Shown: positions 20,101 through 30,617, counted from the first letter of the stretch. The stretch is DNA of 64,000 nucleotides from Vibrio jasicida CAIM 1864 = LMG 25398 (GCF_000400365.1 NZ_BAOG01000014.1:124001-188000); one strand, 5' to 3'. The notes: generated by a model from the letters alone, not told the origin. Numbers and translations are program-made.

Positions 20101-21655
20101 CTTCGCTTACTCAGACTCAGTAGACTTACTGAACAAGAGCAGCGAATTGAGTGAGCAGTTAAAAGCGAAATTGGTTCAAGCGGAGCAGATGCGCACACGC
20201 TCTCGTGAAGAGTTGAAGCAATCGCAAGGTCAAATGAACCAATACAACCAAGTGCTAGCGTCTTTGAAGAGCTCACACCAAGCGAAGCTTGAAACGGTTC
20301 AAGAGTTCAAACAAGAGTTGCAAGAGTTTGGTGTTAACGCAGACGAAGGTTCAGAAGAACGTGCAATGCGTCGTCGTGACGAGCTGCATGAGCGTCTGCA
20401 TACGTCTCGTGGCCGTAAGAGTGAATACGAGCGTACCATTACTTCTACTGAGCTAGAAATGAAGGGCTTGGCGAAACGTCTGAAGAAAGTTCAGAAAGAA
20501 TACGTTGAGCTGCGTACGTTCGTGGTTGCCGCGAAAGCAGGCTGGTGCTCAGTACTTCGCCTAGCGCGTGAGAACGATGTTGAGCGTCGTCTACACAAAC
20601 GTGAACTGGCTTACATGTCAGCGGATGAACTGCGTTCAATGTCGGATAAATCATTGGGTGCGCTACGTCTAGCGGTTGCGAACAACGATGATCTTCGTGA
20701 TGCGCTGCGTCTATCAGAAGACAATGCACGTCCAGAGCGTAAGGTTCTGTTCTACATCGCGGTTTACCAACATCTTCGTGAGCGTATTCGTCAAGATATC
20801 ATCCGTACTGATGATCCAGTCGAAGCGATCGAAGAGATGGAAGTAGAGCTGGCACGTCTAACGGAAGAGCTAACGCAACGTGAAAACCGCCTAGCGATCA
20901 GCTCTGAGTCAGTAGCAAGCATCATCAAGAAGACGATTCAGCGTGAGCAAAACCGTATCCGTATGCTAAACCAAGGCTTGTCGAACATCTCGTTCGGTCA
21001 GGTGAAGGGCGTACGTCTAAACGTGAAGATCCGCGAAAGTCACGAAGTGCTACTGAACGGTCTAGCGACACAGCAAGAGCAGCATAAAGATCTGTTTGAA
21101 TCGACTCGCTTTACCTTCTCTGAAGCAATGGCGAAACTGTTCCAACGCGTGAACCCACACATCGATATGGGTCAACGTTCTCCTCAGGTTTTGGGTGAAG
21201 AGTTATTGGATTACCGTAACTACCTAGAGCTAAGTGTAGAAGTGAACCGTGGTACAGATGGCTGGTTGCAAGCGGAATCTGGCGCGCTATCAACAGGTGA
21301 GGCGATCGGTACTGGTCAGTCAATCCTACTGATGGTTGTTCAGAGCTGGGAAGAAGAATCACGCCGTTTGCGCAGCAAAGACATTGTACCTTGTCGTTTG
21401 CTCTTCTTGGATGAAGCAGCGCGTCTGGATACAAAATCGATCGCGACGTTGTTTGAATTGTGTGACCGTCTGGATATGCAGCTTCTTATCGCAGCGCCAG
21501 AAAACATCAGCCCAGAGAAAGGGACGACCTACAAACTGGTGCGTAAGGTGTTTAAAGATCACGAACACGTACACGTGGTTGGTTTACGTGGCTTTGGTCA
21601 AACAGACAAACCTAAGACCGAAGCGCAAGAGATGATTGAAGAGTTTGAATCCTAA
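17186..21655 (+). CDS. mukB: Chromosome partition protein MukB (SMC-like ATPase)
   Basis: 1489-residue SMC-like condensin ATPase for chromosome organisation; E. coli MukB is 1486. The N-terminal head carries Walker A GGNGAGKS at 36-43. Long coiled coils run from about 280 to 640 and 770 to 1230 around a hinge near 640-770 ([28 protein letters not shown] and following). The C-terminal head has the ABC signature-like [14 protein letters not shown] near 1367 and Walker [12 protein letters not shown] near 1404. Its ATG overlaps the mukE stop as ATGA. Last gene of the operon, with a strong terminator. Intact. Confidence 0.98.
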   Translation: MSMIERGKYQSLTMVNWNGFFARTFDIDGLVTTLSGGNGAGKSTTMAAFITALIPDQTLLHFRNTTEAGSSQSSRDKGLYGKLQPGACYAALDVVNSRNQRLLFAVKLQQVAGRDKKVDIKPFVIQGLPSHVKPTDILVESVSATQARVRQINEVKESIAEFEGVQFKAFSSIVDYHAQMFEFGVIPKKLRNSGDRSKFYRLIEASLYGGISSAITRSLRDYLLPQNGGVKKAFQDMESALRENRMTLEAIKTTQADRDLFKHLITESTNYVAADYMRHANDRRNKLDKTLSLRSELFGSRETLVEQNNLLNRVQEELELLIESESALEQDYQAASDHLQLVQNALRQQEKIERYQEDLEELSERLEEQMMVVEEAQERVMMVEEQATVAEEEVDSLKTQLADYQQALDVQQTRALQYQQAVQALEKAKQLLGDDSLTAESAQALVSELKSKESDSTNALLSVKHKLDMSSAAAEQFETALKLVQSIVGQVERKDASEHAKTAIAKARESQQVAQNEQQWRAQHRDLERSLNQQRQARELVNEYQKQFHVELTDEITFEQERERHAMQIDSLEMTQEDVREQRSEQRRLEQDAAAEINKLEAIAPTWIAANDALEKLREQSGAELEDSQSVMSQMQVVLEQEKTLSLAKDKLAERRSQLDTEIERLASPGGSNDPRLKGLADTLGGVLLSEIYDDITIDDAPYFSAMYGPARHAIVVSDLSGIEEKLVELDDCPEDLYIIEGDIDAFDDSSFDAEELEGAVCVRMNDRQMRYSRLPEIPLFGRAAREQRLELLRNEREEVVEKHAKAAFDSQKMQRLFQAFNQFVASHIQVAFEADPEQTLATIRDKRNQIARVLADLDAKEQQQRSQLQTSKQALSSLDKLAPNMALIEDESLQARFDELEEKIAQLSEAKAFLNNHAKAVAELEKVAVALDADPEQFDALEAEYKAADQQLQDLKKQIFALSDLVERRHYFAYSDSVDLLNKSSELSEQLKAKLVQAEQMRTRSREELKQSQGQMNQYNQVLASLKSSHQAKLETVQEFKQELQEFGVNADEGSEERAMRRRDELHERLHTSRGRKSEYERTITSTELEMKGLAKRLKKVQKEYVELRTFVVAAKAGWCSVLRLARENDVERRLHKRELAYMSADELRSMSDKSLGALRLAVANNDDLRDALRLSEDNARPERKVLFYIAVYQHLRERIRQDIIRTDDPVEAIEEMEVELARLTEELTQRENRLAISSESVASIIKKTIQREQNRIRMLNQGLSNISFGQVKGVRLNVKIRESHEVLLNGLATQQEQHKDLFESTRFTFSEAMAKLFQRVNPHIDMGQRSPQVLGEELLDYRNYLELSVEVNRGTDGWLQAESGALSTGEAIGTGQSILLMVVQSWEEESRRLRSKDIVPCRLLFLDEAARLDTKSIATLFELCDRLDMQLLIAAPENISPEKGTTYKLVRKVFKDHEHVHVVGLRGFGQTDKPKTEAQEMIEEFES

Positions 21656-21668
21656 ACTCCGAATCTAA

Positions 21669-21699
21669 TAAAACGCCCGCAATGAATGCGGGCGTTTTT
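21669..21699. terminator. mukB terminator (likely bidirectional)
   Basis: AAACGCCCGC/GCGGGCGTTT stem (21671-21680, 21688-21697) with a T run to 21699. The left A-rich flank also serves the convergent AraC-family gene. Confidence 0.9.
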
Positions 21700-21724
21700 G
21701 TTTCTGTTCTGATGAACAACAAGC

Positions 21725-22756
21725 TTACAACTGAGGCGCTTGTCGTCGATATTGTCTTGGTGAGTCCCCACTCCATTTACGAAAGGCGCAGCGGAAGTTT
21801 GCGCTGTCTGAAAAGCCAATACGTTCGGAGATCTCTTCAACGCTCATTTGTGTCGATGCGAGATAGTGACGAGCTAAGTGGAAGCGAACATGGTCGAGAA
21901 TTTGCTGATAGCTGGTCTCTTCCGATTTAAGGTGGCGTCGTAGCGTTCTTGAAGACATGCCTAATTCACTGGACAGTTGCTCTATCGACGGATAGCTCCC
22001 CGGCCTTTCGACGAACATTTGTGTGATCTTCTCTTTTAAACTGGCACTGCCACTCACTTTTGCCAACATTTCATCGCAAGACTTCAAGCACATTTGTAGC
22101 GTCATTGTATTTGCTGCAGGTAGCGGCTCATATAAGCTGGTGGCATCAAACTGCCATTCTAAACGATCACTATTGAATTCAATTTCGCAATGGAACACTT
22201 GTTCGTAAAGTTCGCTGTGTTCTGGTTCAGGGTAGGGGAAGCGGATCACCTTCGAAGGGAAAGGCTTCTGCATTACCTCTTCACACAAGCTTTGAATGGC
22301 CGCGAACCAATATTCACAACAAAATGGCAGTAGTGATTGTAGATCGATAAGTTGCTCTGCACGAAAGTAGCCCGAATTATCTTCCACCCACATTTTTTTC
22401 TTTAAAACGGGTCCTGCCAGCCGAAGATACTTAAAACCCATCATCAAAGCATCGAGTAGGGTGCTACTGCTGAAAACGGCATACCCAAGTACACCAAAGT
22501 CACTAAAGCGAGCTTGTTGTCCCACTTTTAGGCCAAGCCCCGGTTCTCCTGAATGAGCAATTGCGTTACTAAAAATGGTCAGTTTCTGAGCAAGGGTAAT
22601 ATGCGTGTCCGGCGCATAAAGTTCGAGAGCAGTAATACCACTGCCTTCAAGTAACGTTTCTACCTTTATACTGGGCTCAAGGTCGCGTGTGAGTAGCTGC
22701 AAGTCCAAAACACCACAGGATTCGGTATCTGGCTCATAAACTGCGGTGTATTCCAT
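21725..22756 (-). CDS. AraC-family transcriptional regulator (Arabinose_bd-type N-terminus)
   Basis: 343-residue regulator. The N-terminal 200 residues (LLEGSGITALELYAPDTHITLAQKLTIFSNAIAHSGEPGLGLKVGQQARFSDFGVLGYAVFSSSTLLDALMMGFKYL) are of the Arabinose_bd type found in OruR-like regulators. The C-terminal AraC double helix-turn-helix is at about 250-338 (PSIEQLSSELGMSSRTLRRHLKSEETSYQQIL; SVEEISERIGFSDSANFRCAFRKWSGDSPRQYR). AGGGG lies 6 bases before the ATG. It is divergent from the aldehyde dehydrogenase gene at 22922 with 165 bp between, so it most likely regulates the 22.9-27.7 kb catabolic cluster. The effector is unknown. Confidence 0.88.
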   Translation of the reverse strand: MEYTAVYEPDTESCGVLDLQLLTRDLEPSIKVETLLEGSGITALELYAPDTHITLAQKLTIFSNAIAHSGEPGLGLKVGQQARFSDFGVLGYAVFSSSTLLDALMMGFKYLRLAGPVLKKKMWVEDNSGYFRAEQLIDLQSLLPFCCEYWFAAIQSLCEEVMQKPFPSKVIRFPYPEPEHSELYEQVFHCEIEFNSDRLEWQFDATSLYEPLPAANTMTLQMCLKSCDEMLAKVSGSASLKEKITQMFVERPGSYPSIEQLSSELGMSSRTLRRHLKSEETSYQQILDHVRFHLARHYLASTQMSVEEISERIGFSDSANFRCAFRKWSGDSPRQYRRQAPQL

Positions 22757-22921
22757 GCGTTTCCCCTCTACATTCAGATATATCCTAGCGTGTATTGGGA
22801 TGGTATTCAGTCATCCTTGTCTCAAAGCTGTCCGAATATCACCGTTTTTTGTCTCTTTGTAACCTGTGCTACATGTTATCAAAATGTTGTAATTGAATAA
22901 AATGCACGGTAGGAGAGAAAC

Positions 22922-24412
22922 ATGAATGTACTGGCAACGCAAAATAAGGAAATACAACGCGAACAAGGCACGTTTGCAACCAATGATCCTTTAGTCGGTG
23001 AGCTCACCATGTGGTTCTCGGAATTACAGTCTGCATACCAAGCTGAGCCGAACGCGACATTTGCGGTGAGAAAGCACCGACTCTTGGCGTTAAAGAAACA
23101 GTTGTCCCGTTATCAAGATGTCTTGGCAGACGCGATGAGTGAAGATTTTGGTGGCCGGAGTCACACCGAGTCCATTATGGCTGATGTGCTTGCGCCTATC
23201 CTCGATATCAACCATGTTGTTCGCCACCTTAAAGGTTGGATGAAGCCAAGTCGAAGACCAACAGAGTGGTTATTCAAGGGCAATAAGCTGGAAGTGCGTT
23301 ATCAACCAAAAGGGGTAGTTGGTATCATCTGTCCTTGGAATTTCCCGCTTTATCTGTCGATTGGTCCTATGATCACTGCGTTGGCTGCGGGTAATCGCTG
23401 CATGATTAAAATGCCACCAAATTGCCCGGCAACCACTCGACAAATGCGTCGTATGTTAGGCGAAATATTCCCTGAGAACTTAGTTCGTATTGTGGATGGC
23501 AACCACCCAGAGGCGATGGAAATCTCTCATCTACCTTTTGATCACCTTGTGTTCACTGGGTCGCCAGCCAGCGGAAAAGTCATCATGGCCAATGCGGCAG
23601 CGAATCTAACGCCTGTGACCTTAGAGCTAGGTGGTAAATCCCCTGTGGTGGTATTTGATGATTATGACGTTGCAAAAGCCGCAGAGCGCATTGCTCATGG
23701 TAAAGGTTTTAATTCAGGGCAAATTTGTATCGCACCAGATTACGCGTTTGTACCAGAAGGTAAGCAAGCAGCGTTTGTTGAGGCGTTAAAGCACGCACAT
23801 CAAACCATGTACGGAGAGATCAAAGCCAATCAGGATTACACCGCGTTAGTCGATGATGCCCAGCACAAACGATTCCACGATCTACTGGCGGATGCACGTG
23901 GTAAAGGGGCGACTATCACTCAATGCCTCGACTATGGTGAAGGGCGTAAAACACCGCTGTACATCGCTACCAACCTGACACCCGAAATGCGTATTTGCCA
24001 AGAGGAAATCTTTGGCCCGCTTCTTCCTATTCACACTTACCGTTCTCTCGATGAGGTAATTCAATACATTATCGAGAGGCCACGACCGCTAGCATGTTAC
24101 TTATTTAGCAATAATGCCGCGCAACGCGAAATCTTGCTTACTCAAACCCATAGTGGTGGTGTCACGATCAACGACTGGGGGTGGCATGTACTCAACCATT
24201 CAGTGCCATTTGGTGGCGTGGGTAACTCCGGCATTGGTAATTACCATGGAGAAGAAGGTTTTCGCGAACTCAGCCATGCGCGCACGGTACTAAAAATGCG
24301 CGATTGGTTCCCGATTCAGTTGTTTGCACCGCCGTATGGCAACATGGTGCAGAAGCTGGTACTGCGAGTGTTTGCGGGCAAACCCGACCCAGATTTAAAC
24401 AAGCACTCATAA
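22922..24412 (+). CDS. Aldehyde dehydrogenase (coniferyl-aldehyde-dehydrogenase-like)
   Basis: 496-residue NAD(P)-dependent aldehyde dehydrogenase. General base E235 is in LELGGKSP and catalytic C269 in GKGFNSGQICIAPDY. The NAD-fold segment VVGIICPWNFPLYLSIGPMITALAAGNRCMIKMPPN and the C-terminal FGGVGNSGIGNYHGEEGFRELSHARTVL resemble the class that lacks the extended C-terminus and includes coniferyl and fatty aldehyde dehydrogenases. GGAG 6 bases before the ATG supports the start. First gene of a predicted operon with the acyl-CoA ligase and GMC dehydrogenase; in that setting it should oxidise an aldehyde to a carboxylic acid. The substrate is an inference. Confidence 0.88.
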   Translation: MNVLATQNKEIQREQGTFATNDPLVGELTMWFSELQSAYQAEPNATFAVRKHRLLALKKQLSRYQDVLADAMSEDFGGRSHTESIMADVLAPILDINHVVRHLKGWMKPSRRPTEWLFKGNKLEVRYQPKGVVGIICPWNFPLYLSIGPMITALAAGNRCMIKMPPNCPATTRQMRRMLGEIFPENLVRIVDGNHPEAMEISHLPFDHLVFTGSPASGKVIMANAAANLTPVTLELGGKSPVVVFDDYDVAKAAERIAHGKGFNSGQICIAPDYAFVPEGKQAAFVEALKHAHQTMYGEIKANQDYTALVDDAQHKRFHDLLADARGKGATITQCLDYGEGRKTPLYIATNLTPEMRICQEEIFGPLLPIHTYRSLDEVIQYIIERPRPLACYLFSNNAAQREILLTQTHSGGVTINDWGWHVLNHSVPFGGVGNSGIGNYHGEEGFRELSHARTVLKMRDWFPIQLFAPPYGNMVQKLVLRVFAGKPDPDLNKHS

Positions 24413-24493
24413 CCCTCAATACTTACCTCTCTACATAAAGAATCTTCAGTAGCCAGTGCTCGCTGGCTGCCTTGCGACCAAAGGAGATCATGG

Positions 24494-26059
24494 ATGCACA
24501 ACCTTGCTGTCAATCTGGAGCGCAGTGCTGCGCTCTTTCCTTCAAAAGCTGCGCTCAGGATGGGCGATGATGAAATCAACTACGCACTGCTCGACAAATT
24601 TGCAGGCAATATTGCTACGAACCTAAATCGACTTGGACTAAAAGTTGGTGACAAAGTTGCACTGTCTTGTCCAAACATTACTTACTTCCCAATCGTGTAT
24701 TACGGGATTTTAAAAGCAGGCTGTGTCGTAGTTCCTTTGAATGTGCTGTTTAAAGGCCGTGAGATTGCTTACCACCTCAACGACTCTGATGCAAAAGCGT
24801 ATTTCTGCTTTGAAGGAAGCGAAGAGCTGCCAATGGGAAGCTACGGTAGACACGGTTTCTCTGAAGCTGAGCAGTGCGAACACTTTATCTCTTTGTCAGA
24901 ACGATGCAGAGAAGAAGAGCACGCTGTTGATGCTTGGCTTATGCAAGACAATAAGCTATTTGAGTCAATCAGCAGAAATGGTGATGATACCGCCGTTATT
25001 CTTTATACCTCAGGCACGACTGGTCAGCCGAAAGGGGCGGAGTTATCTCACACCAACATGTTAACGAACGCTATGTCTTCCCAGTATCTGATGCGGTTGG
25101 AATACAGTGATACCACTATGGCAACCTTGCCTCTGTTCCACAGTTTTGGTCAGACCGTGATGATGAATGCCAGTGTGCTGACAGGCTCTACTATGGTGTT
25201 GATCCCGCGCTTTGAGCCAAAGTTTGTGATTGAACAAATCATCCAGCATAAAGTCAGCGTATTTGCAGGTGTGCCTACAATGTACATCGCATTACTCAGA
25301 GCGGGTGAGCAATCTCCGGAGCATTCCGAATTAGTAAAGCACAGTCTTCGCATAGGAGTGTCTGGTGGGGCTTCTATGCCTGTAGAAGTGATTCGTCGAT
25401 TTGAACAACGCTTTGAACTGCCAGTATTGGAGGGTTATGGATTATCAGAAACCGCACCAGTGGCCACGTTTAATCATAGTGATGGAGACCGACTACCAGG
25501 CAGTGTCGGACAACCATTATGTGGCTACGTGATTAAGATTGCGGACGTAAAAGGTCACGCCCAAGCCGTGGGTGAATTAGGGGAAGTATGCATAAAAAGC
25601 CCAAGTGTAATGAAAGGCTATTACGGACGACCAGAAGCAAATCGTGAGGCGTTGCGCGATGGTTGGTTTTTAACGGGCGATATTGGACGAGTGGATAAAC
25701 ACGGCAACTTGTTCATTGTCGACCGCGTTAAAGACATGATTATCCGAGGCGGTTATAACGTCTATCCGCGTGAAATAGAAGAAGTCTTAATGTGTCATCC
25801 TGATGTAGAAATGGTCGCTGTTGTCGGTGAACACGATGACCGCCTTGGTGAAGAGGTACATGCGCATGTTGTGCTTCATCAAGATGCAAAAACGGATAGT
25901 CACACTTTGATTACTTGGTGTAGAGAGCAACTTGCTGACTACAAATACCCACGCCGTGTTTTCATTCGTAAAGCACTGCCTATGACCGCCACAGGCAAGA
26001 TTTTAAAGCGAGAGCTTCACCCTTTAGATGTCGCGGAGGTAGATGATGGACAGTTATGA
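24494..26059 (+). CDS. Acyl-CoA synthetase (AMP-forming, AlkK/FadD-like)
   Basis: 521-residue member of the ANL superfamily that activates a carboxylic acid with ATP and CoA. The P-loop motif [11 protein letters not shown] is at 171-181. Later motifs are [15 protein letters not shown], the hinge region [38 protein letters not shown], and the catalytic lysine in [10 protein letters not shown] near the C-terminus. GGAG 8 bases upstream decides the start over an out-of-frame ATG four bases earlier. It lies 81 bp after the aldehyde dehydrogenase and overlaps the GMC gene, so it probably uses the acid made by the former. Chain length preference cannot be read from sequence. Confidence 0.88.
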   Translation: MHNLAVNLERSAALFPSKAALRMGDDEINYALLDKFAGNIATNLNRLGLKVGDKVALSCPNITYFPIVYYGILKAGCVVVPLNVLFKGREIAYHLNDSDAKAYFCFEGSEELPMGSYGRHGFSEAEQCEHFISLSERCREEEHAVDAWLMQDNKLFESISRNGDDTAVILYTSGTTGQPKGAELSHTNMLTNAMSSQYLMRLEYSDTTMATLPLFHSFGQTVMMNASVLTGSTMVLIPRFEPKFVIEQIIQHKVSVFAGVPTMYIALLRAGEQSPEHSELVKHSLRIGVSGGASMPVEVIRRFEQRFELPVLEGYGLSETAPVATFNHSDGDRLPGSVGQPLCGYVIKIADVKGHAQAVGELGEVCIKSPSVMKGYYGRPEANREALRDGWFLTGDIGRVDKHGNLFIVDRVKDMIIRGGYNVYPREIEEVLMCHPDVEMVAVVGEHDDRLGEEVHAHVVLHQDAKTDSHTLITWCREQLADYKYPRRVFIRKALPMTATGKILKRELHPLDVAEVDDGQL

Positions 26060-27686
26060 TTTTATTATTGTGGGCGGTGGTTCAGCCGGATGTGTTTTAG
26101 CGTCTCGACTCACTGAAGATCCTAATGTCACTGTATGCTTGTTGGAAGCGGGCGGGCCGGATTCAAGTCCCTTTATTCATACGCCGGTTGGTGTCGTAGC
26201 GATGATGCCAACCAAAATAAACAACTGGGGTTTTGAAACCATTCCTCAATCGGGCTTGAATGGTCGCAAGGGTTATCAACCAAGGGGCAAGACGTTAGGT
26301 GGCTCGAGTTCGATCAATGCGATGATGTATGCCAGAGGACACCGATACGACTACGATCTTTGGGCAAGCCTTGGGAATGAAGGGTGGAGCTATCAAGATT
26401 GCCTGCCGTACTTCAAGAAAGCCGAAAATAACGAAGTCCATCATGATGAATTTCACGGGCAAGGTGGGCCACTGAACGTCGCGAACTTACGCTCGCCAAG
26501 TGATGTTCTTGAGCGTTATTTAACCGCTTGTGAGTCGATAGGTATACCTCGTAATCACGATATCAACGGAGCCGACCAGTTTGGTGTTATGCCAACCCAA
26601 GTAACGCAGCGTAATGGGGAGCGATGCAGCGCCGCAAAAGCCTATCTGACTCCAAACCTGAACCGACCTAATCTGACTGTCTTGACCAAAGCGACGACTC
26701 ATAAAGTGTTGTTTGAAGGAAATCGAGCTGTTGGAGTTGAGTATGGTCTGAAAGGACAGAGCTTTCAGATCAAATGCACGAAAGAAGTGATTCTTTCAGC
26801 TGGGGCGTTTGGCTCTCCGCAGATCCTGATGCTTTCAGGTGTGGGGGCAAAGAAAGAATTAGAATCCCACGGAATCGAGCAAATCCATGAATTGCCCGGT
26901 GTCGGGGAGAATCTGCAGGATCATATTGATTTGGTTCATACTTACCGGAGCAGCGCGAAGCGAGATACGTTTGGTGTATCACTCAAAATGGCATCCGAAA
27001 TGACTAAGGCTTTACCACAGTGGATGAAAACACGTAATGGGAAAATGACCAGTAATTTTGCAGAAGGTATAGGGTTCTTGCGTTCAGGTGATGATGTCGA
27101 CGTGCCCGATCTAGAGTTTGTCTTTGTGGTGGCGGTGGTTGACGATCACGCTCGTAAGATCCACGCTAGTCACGGGTTTAGTTCGCATGTGACGTTACTT
27201 CGACCGAAAAGTATTGGGACGGTTAAGCTAAACAGTGCAAACCCTTATGATGTACCAAAGATTGACCCTGCTTTTTTCAGTCACCCTGAAGACATGGAAA
27301 TCATGATTAAAGGCTGGAAGAAGCAACACCAAATGCTGGAAAGCCAAGCGTTTGATGACATACGCGGGGCCAGCTTTTATCCTGTGGATGCGAACGATGA
27401 GAAAGCCATCGAGCAAGATATTCGTAATCGAGCGGATACCCAATATCATCCCGTAGGCTCCTGCAAAATGGGTATGGCGAACGATCCTTTCGCCGTGGTA
27501 GATAGCAATCTTAAGGTTTATGGATTAGAGGCACTAAGAGTTGTCGACGCGTCGATTATGCCGACGCTAGTGGGCGGGAATACCAATGCGCCAACCATTA
27601 TGATCGCGGAGAAAGTGGCGGATACCATCAAAGCTAGTTATCGCTTAGATGAGAGTATTGAGAAGCAAGCCACCGCTTCGATATAA
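26046..27686 (+). CDS. GMC-family FAD alcohol dehydrogenase (AlkJ/choline dehydrogenase-like)
   Basis: 546-residue glucose-methanol-choline oxidoreductase. The FAD-binding motif [16 protein letters not shown] is at the N-terminus and GMC signature [28 protein letters not shown] follows near 80. The active-site histidine is H468 in [11 protein letters not shown], and the end motif [27 protein letters not shown] is present. It resembles Pseudomonas AlkJ, which oxidises aliphatic alcohols at the membrane, as well as choline dehydrogenase BetA; the neighbours favour the AlkJ role. Two ATGs occur in tandem; 26046 has the better spacing (5 bases) to GGAGGT at 26035-26040. It overlaps the ligase gene. 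A terminator follows. Confidence 0.87.
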   Translation: MDSYDFIIVGGGSAGCVLASRLTEDPNVTVCLLEAGGPDSSPFIHTPVGVVAMMPTKINNWGFETIPQSGLNGRKGYQPRGKTLGGSSSINAMMYARGHRYDYDLWASLGNEGWSYQDCLPYFKKAENNEVHHDEFHGQGGPLNVANLRSPSDVLERYLTACESIGIPRNHDINGADQFGVMPTQVTQRNGERCSAAKAYLTPNLNRPNLTVLTKATTHKVLFEGNRAVGVEYGLKGQSFQIKCTKEVILSAGAFGSPQILMLSGVGAKKELESHGIEQIHELPGVGENLQDHIDLVHTYRSSAKRDTFGVSLKMASEMTKALPQWMKTRNGKMTSNFAEGIGFLRSGDDVDVPDLEFVFVVAVVDDHARKIHASHGFSSHVTLLRPKSIGTVKLNSANPYDVPKIDPAFFSHPEDMEIMIKGWKKQHQMLESQAFDDIRGASFYPVDANDEKAIEQDIRNRADTQYHPVGSCKMGMANDPFAVVDSNLKVYGLEALRVVDASIMPTLVGGNTNAPTIMIAEKVADTIKASYRLDESIEKQATASI

Positions 27687-27706
27687 GTTACACCCTTCAA
27701 AAAATA

Positions 27707-27744
27707 AAATAAGCCGAGGTTGTAGGACAACAGTCTCGGCTTAT
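27707..27744 (+). terminator. Terminator of the alcohol-oxidation cluster
   Basis: AATAAGCCGAG/CTCGGCTTATT outer stem with an inner GTTGT/ACAAC extension (27707-27744). The tail is not strongly T-rich, but the A-rich left flank would also allow stopping from the right. Confidence 0.65.
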
Positions 27745-27775
27745 TAGCAGGCACTTAAAAGCGAAAAGGTAAGTG

Positions 27776-27928
27776 CTATTCTTCTGAAAAGTCGTTTCCG
27801 GTTTCGATCATTTCAGCAAGCTCATCAAGTGCTTGGACAGAGATTTCCGACAAACGTTGTAAATGTTGATCAAAGTTCTCTTGTTCAACAAGCGGTGTTT
27901 CATTGTTATTAATTTCTTTTGTTAGCAT
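27776..27928 (-). CDS. Small acidic helical protein, unrecognised
   Basis: 50 residues: MLTKEINNNETPLVEQENFDQ at the start, then HLQRLSEISVQALDELAEMI and TGNDFSEE. No family recognised. It is acidic and likely helical, without signal peptide or membrane segment. The frame is open 25 codons upstream to 28003, but ATG 27928 has a good GAGGTT about 6 bases before it, so I use that. It is followed by the terminator at 27707-27744 and lies 200 bp downstream of the ATP-grasp gene, separated from it by a long hairpin, so it is probably its own transcript. Coding status is likely but not certain. Confidence 0.5.
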   Translation of the reverse strand: MLTKEINNNETPLVEQENFDQHLQRLSEISVQALDELAEMIETGNDFSEE

Positions 27929-28090
27929 CGCCCAACCTCTTGAGTTGAGTAAGGGGGAGACGACATGATAAGCAAAAGTATGAGAAAAAAAGAAACGATC
28001 CATGTGTAATCTGTTAGCTGGATCATCGATTGCAGTGATAGAAGTGATGAATTACTTAGAAAGCGAGCGATAGAGCTCAAATATGAAAGG

Positions 28091-28124
28091 TTAGCTAGCA
28101 GCTACGTTAATAGCTGCTAGCTAA
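28091..28124 (-). terminator. Long inverted repeat after the ATP-grasp operon
   Basis: Perfect 14-bp inverted repeat TTAGCTAGCAGCTA/TAGCTGCTAGCTAA with a 6-base loop, just past the stop of the ATP-grasp gene. The minus-strand tail CCTTTCATATTTG is only weakly T-rich, so it could be a terminator or an RNA-stabilising hairpin. Confidence 0.5.
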
Positions 28125-28128
28125 GAGA

Positions 28129-29097
28129 TTAGAACTGAGATTTAGAACCAAACTGTTCAGCAGCGTAAGCAACGCGCTCTTTTGGTTTTGGATATTCGGC
28201 CGGCATACCAAGGTTTTCAATGTGTTTTAAACGAGGTAGCAAACCCGCGCCGTTGGCGATTTGAATAGCCAAACCCGGACGAGCGTTCAACTCCAACACC
28301 ATTGGTCCTTCTTCTTTGTCCAACACCATGTCAGTACCCATGTAACCAAGTCCTGTCATTTCCCACGCACTCGATGCAAGCTCTAATAAGCGCTCCCAAT
28401 GAGGTACTTGTAGGGTTGATAGATCTTTGCCAGTATCTGGGTGATGCGTAACAGGTTGGTCAAATTGCACCGCACGAATGGCTTTGCCTGTCGCAATATC
28501 AATACCAACACCTACTGCACCTTGGTGAAGGTTGGCCTTGCCATCTGAGGCTGCAGTAGAGCAGCGCATCATTGCCATCACTGGGTAGCCTTTAAAGACG
28601 ATAATACGAACGTCAGGCACGCCTTCGTAACTGAAACCATCAAAACAGTCATCGAACTTGATTAGGTTTTCTACGACTGCAACGTCATTCTTACCACCTA
28701 GAGAAAACAGACCAGCCAGTGCGTTACTGATATGGCGCTCTACATCCTCTTTATTGATGGTTGCACCAGATGGCTTGGTGTAAACGCCATCTTTGTGCGA
28801 AGTGATAACAAGGATACCCTTACCACCACTTCCTTGCGCTGGCTTGATTACAAAACCTGGCCAGTCCAATACCATCTTGTGGATCTTTTTGACTTCAGCT
28901 TGGCTGTCAATCACGCCGATAAGAGCAGGCACTGTCGCACCTGCTGCTTCAGCAATGATTTTTGTCTTTAGCTTGTCATCCACCAACGGGTATTTTGAGC
29001 GATCATTGTAGCGACCAATATAGCTATGGTTACGCTTGTTCATCCCCATAATGCCTTTATGGCGAAGCTTTGCTGGCGAAGTGAAACGTTCAAACAT
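28129..29097 (-). CDS. RimK-related ATP-grasp ligase (alpha-L-glutamate ligase-like)
   Basis: 322-residue cytoplasmic ATP-grasp protein. Typical elements are DWPGFVIKPAQGSGGKGILVI (ATP-binding lysine and glycine loop), VPDVRIIVFKGYPVMAMMR, GVGIDIATGKA, and the metal-binding end GTDMVLDKEEGPMVLELNARPGLAIQIANGAGL. The family ligates an amino acid, often glutamate, to a protein or small-molecule acceptor; the acceptor here is unknown. It is the third gene of an operon with the 7TM inactive-transglutaminase protein (3-base gap) and the retropepsin-like lipoprotein. This trio recurs in proteobacteria, so the ligase probably acts with those membrane partners. The N-terminus (MFERFTSPAKLRHKGIMGMNKRNHSYI) is typical. 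Confidence 0.87.
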   Translation of the reverse strand: MFERFTSPAKLRHKGIMGMNKRNHSYIGRYNDRSKYPLVDDKLKTKIIAEAAGATVPALIGVIDSQAEVKKIHKMVLDWPGFVIKPAQGSGGKGILVITSHKDGVYTKPSGATINKEDVERHISNALAGLFSLGGKNDVAVVENLIKFDDCFDGFSYEGVPDVRIIVFKGYPVMAMMRCSTAASDGKANLHQGAVGVGIDIATGKAIRAVQFDQPVTHHPDTGKDLSTLQVPHWERLLELASSAWEMTGLGYMGTDMVLDKEEGPMVLELNARPGLAIQIANGAGLLPRLKHIENLGMPAEYPKPKERVAYAAEQFGSKSQF

Positions 29098-29100
29098 CGT

Positions 29101-30606
29101 TTAGTCCTCCGCTAGTGGCTTAAATCGACGTAGCTCTGTTAGACGGTAGCCTGTGTAAGTACCTAGTAATAGGATGCCTGCAAGAACAATCAGTTGTAGG
29201 CCAATGAAGTTAAACGTTAAGTGTTGGATATAAACGTTCGTCATCGCTAGGTAAACCAAGACAGCGGTTAGTAGTGAACCACCACCTTGAAGAACTACTT
29301 CTTTCGCACCTTCTTCTTCCCATAGAATCGACATACGTTCGATCGTCCATGACAAGATGATCATAGGGAAGAACGTAATTGTTAGACCTTCTGTTAGGCC
29401 AATCTTGAACGCGACTACGGTGAAGACCGAGATGATCATAATTACGGTTATGATTACGGCGGATATCCTTGCAACCAGAAGTAAGTTAAGCCTCGAGAGG
29501 TAACTTCGTATTATCAAGCCAGTACCGACAATTAATAGGAAGCCGACAATACCAGTTACCAGTTGCGTTTGAACAAAGGCAACCGCAATCAATACTGGCA
29601 TGAAGGTACCCGAAGTTTTCAGACCGATGATGACACGCAGGAACACAACAATCAGTGCGCCGATTGGGATCAACATGATGGTCTTAAACATGGCTTGCTC
29701 TTCAAGTGGCAAACTATGGATAGAAAGGTTGAGTAGGCCATCCGCTTCCACTTTATTGTCAGTGGCTTGCTGTGGAGTCACTTCCTGCTTAATCATAGAG
29801 AAGTGAACTTGGCTGTTTTTACCGCCAACTAAGTCAAGTAGGGAAACGTTCGATTCATCCCATACGAGAAGGTTAGGTTGTGCTGCGGCTTGCTCTGAAT
29901 TTGGCGAGAAGAGAACCCATTCTTCCCCCGACCATACCTGAACCATAGGCTGAATAGCTTGACGACGGCGGCCGTCTTCTAATTCGATTACACCAACGAT
30001 TTTGCTTTGCACTCCAGCAGTCAGTAGGATCTTGTGTAATGCATCGGTACGATCAAAGTCATTAAGAATCAGCGCTGAGTTTTGGCTGTCTGGATCGTTT
30101 AGCGTTTTGATCAGCTCGCGAGCAAAGGTGACATTGTCTGCTGAGCGGCTCATTGCACGTTCAATCAATGCATTTGCGGCGGCTTGTTGCGGCGCTGAAA
30201 GGGTAGGTTTTGTGATTTCACCTGCAGGTGGCTGTTCATCCACTTTTGCTTGTGGGTCAACTAAGAACTGGGCTTTGTAGTAAATAGTTTGTGGGCCACT
30301 TGCTTGACGGATTGACCATTCTGCACGACGACCAGAGTCTGAGTTGACGTAAGAAACGCCGTAACCTGGAGACGATGCTGATTCACCAATCAGGGTGTAA
30401 CCATTTTGAGTATGCGGCGCAGCAAGAGAAGCTTTTACTTCGTTGCCATTCGCATTAAATTCGATACGGGCTTCAACATCCCAAATTTGACGTGTTTCAC
30501 CTGGAGTCCAAGGTACGCCGTAATTCTGATGTCTGAAAACACTCAAAGCGATGCCTGCAATCACCAACAGGATGATTGACAGGTAAAACGGTATTCTGGA
30601 CGTCAT
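29101..30606 (-). CDS. Inactive transglutaminase fused to seven transmembrane helices
   Basis: 501-residue membrane protein. One N-terminal helix (about 5-25) is followed by a periplasmic domain of about 230 residues of the inactive-transglutaminase type, then seven hydrophobic segments from about 263 to 490 (IMLIPIGALIVVFLRVIIGL; FMPVLIAVAFVQTQLVTGIVGFLLIVGTGLII; LLLVARISAVIITVIMIISVF, and others). No Cys-His-Asp protease triad is evident. The layout matches the Transglut_i_TM/7TM_transglut pair of families. It lies between the retropepsin-like lipoprotein (11-base gap) and the ATP-grasp ligase (3-base gap) in one operon. Function unknown; a scaffold or sensor at the inner membrane is a reasonable guess. 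Confidence 0.85.
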   Translation of the reverse strand: MTSRIPFYLSIILLVIAGIALSVFRHQNYGVPWTPGETRQIWDVEARIEFNANGNEVKASLAAPHTQNGYTLIGESASSPGYGVSYVNSDSGRRAEWSIRQASGPQTIYYKAQFLVDPQAKVDEQPPAGEITKPTLSAPQQAAANALIERAMSRSADNVTFARELIKTLNDPDSQNSALILNDFDRTDALHKILLTAGVQSKIVGVIELEDGRRRQAIQPMVQVWSGEEWVLFSPNSEQAAAQPNLLVWDESNVSLLDLVGGKNSQVHFSMIKQEVTPQQATDNKVEADGLLNLSIHSLPLEEQAMFKTIMLIPIGALIVVFLRVIIGLKTSGTFMPVLIAVAFVQTQLVTGIVGFLLIVGTGLIIRSYLSRLNLLLVARISAVIITVIMIISVFTVVAFKIGLTEGLTITFFPMIILSWTIERMSILWEEEGAKEVVLQGGGSLLTAVLVYLAMTNVYIQHLTFNFIGLQLIVLAGILLLGTYTGYRLTELRRFKPLAED

Positions 30607-30617
30607 AATCTACCTTA

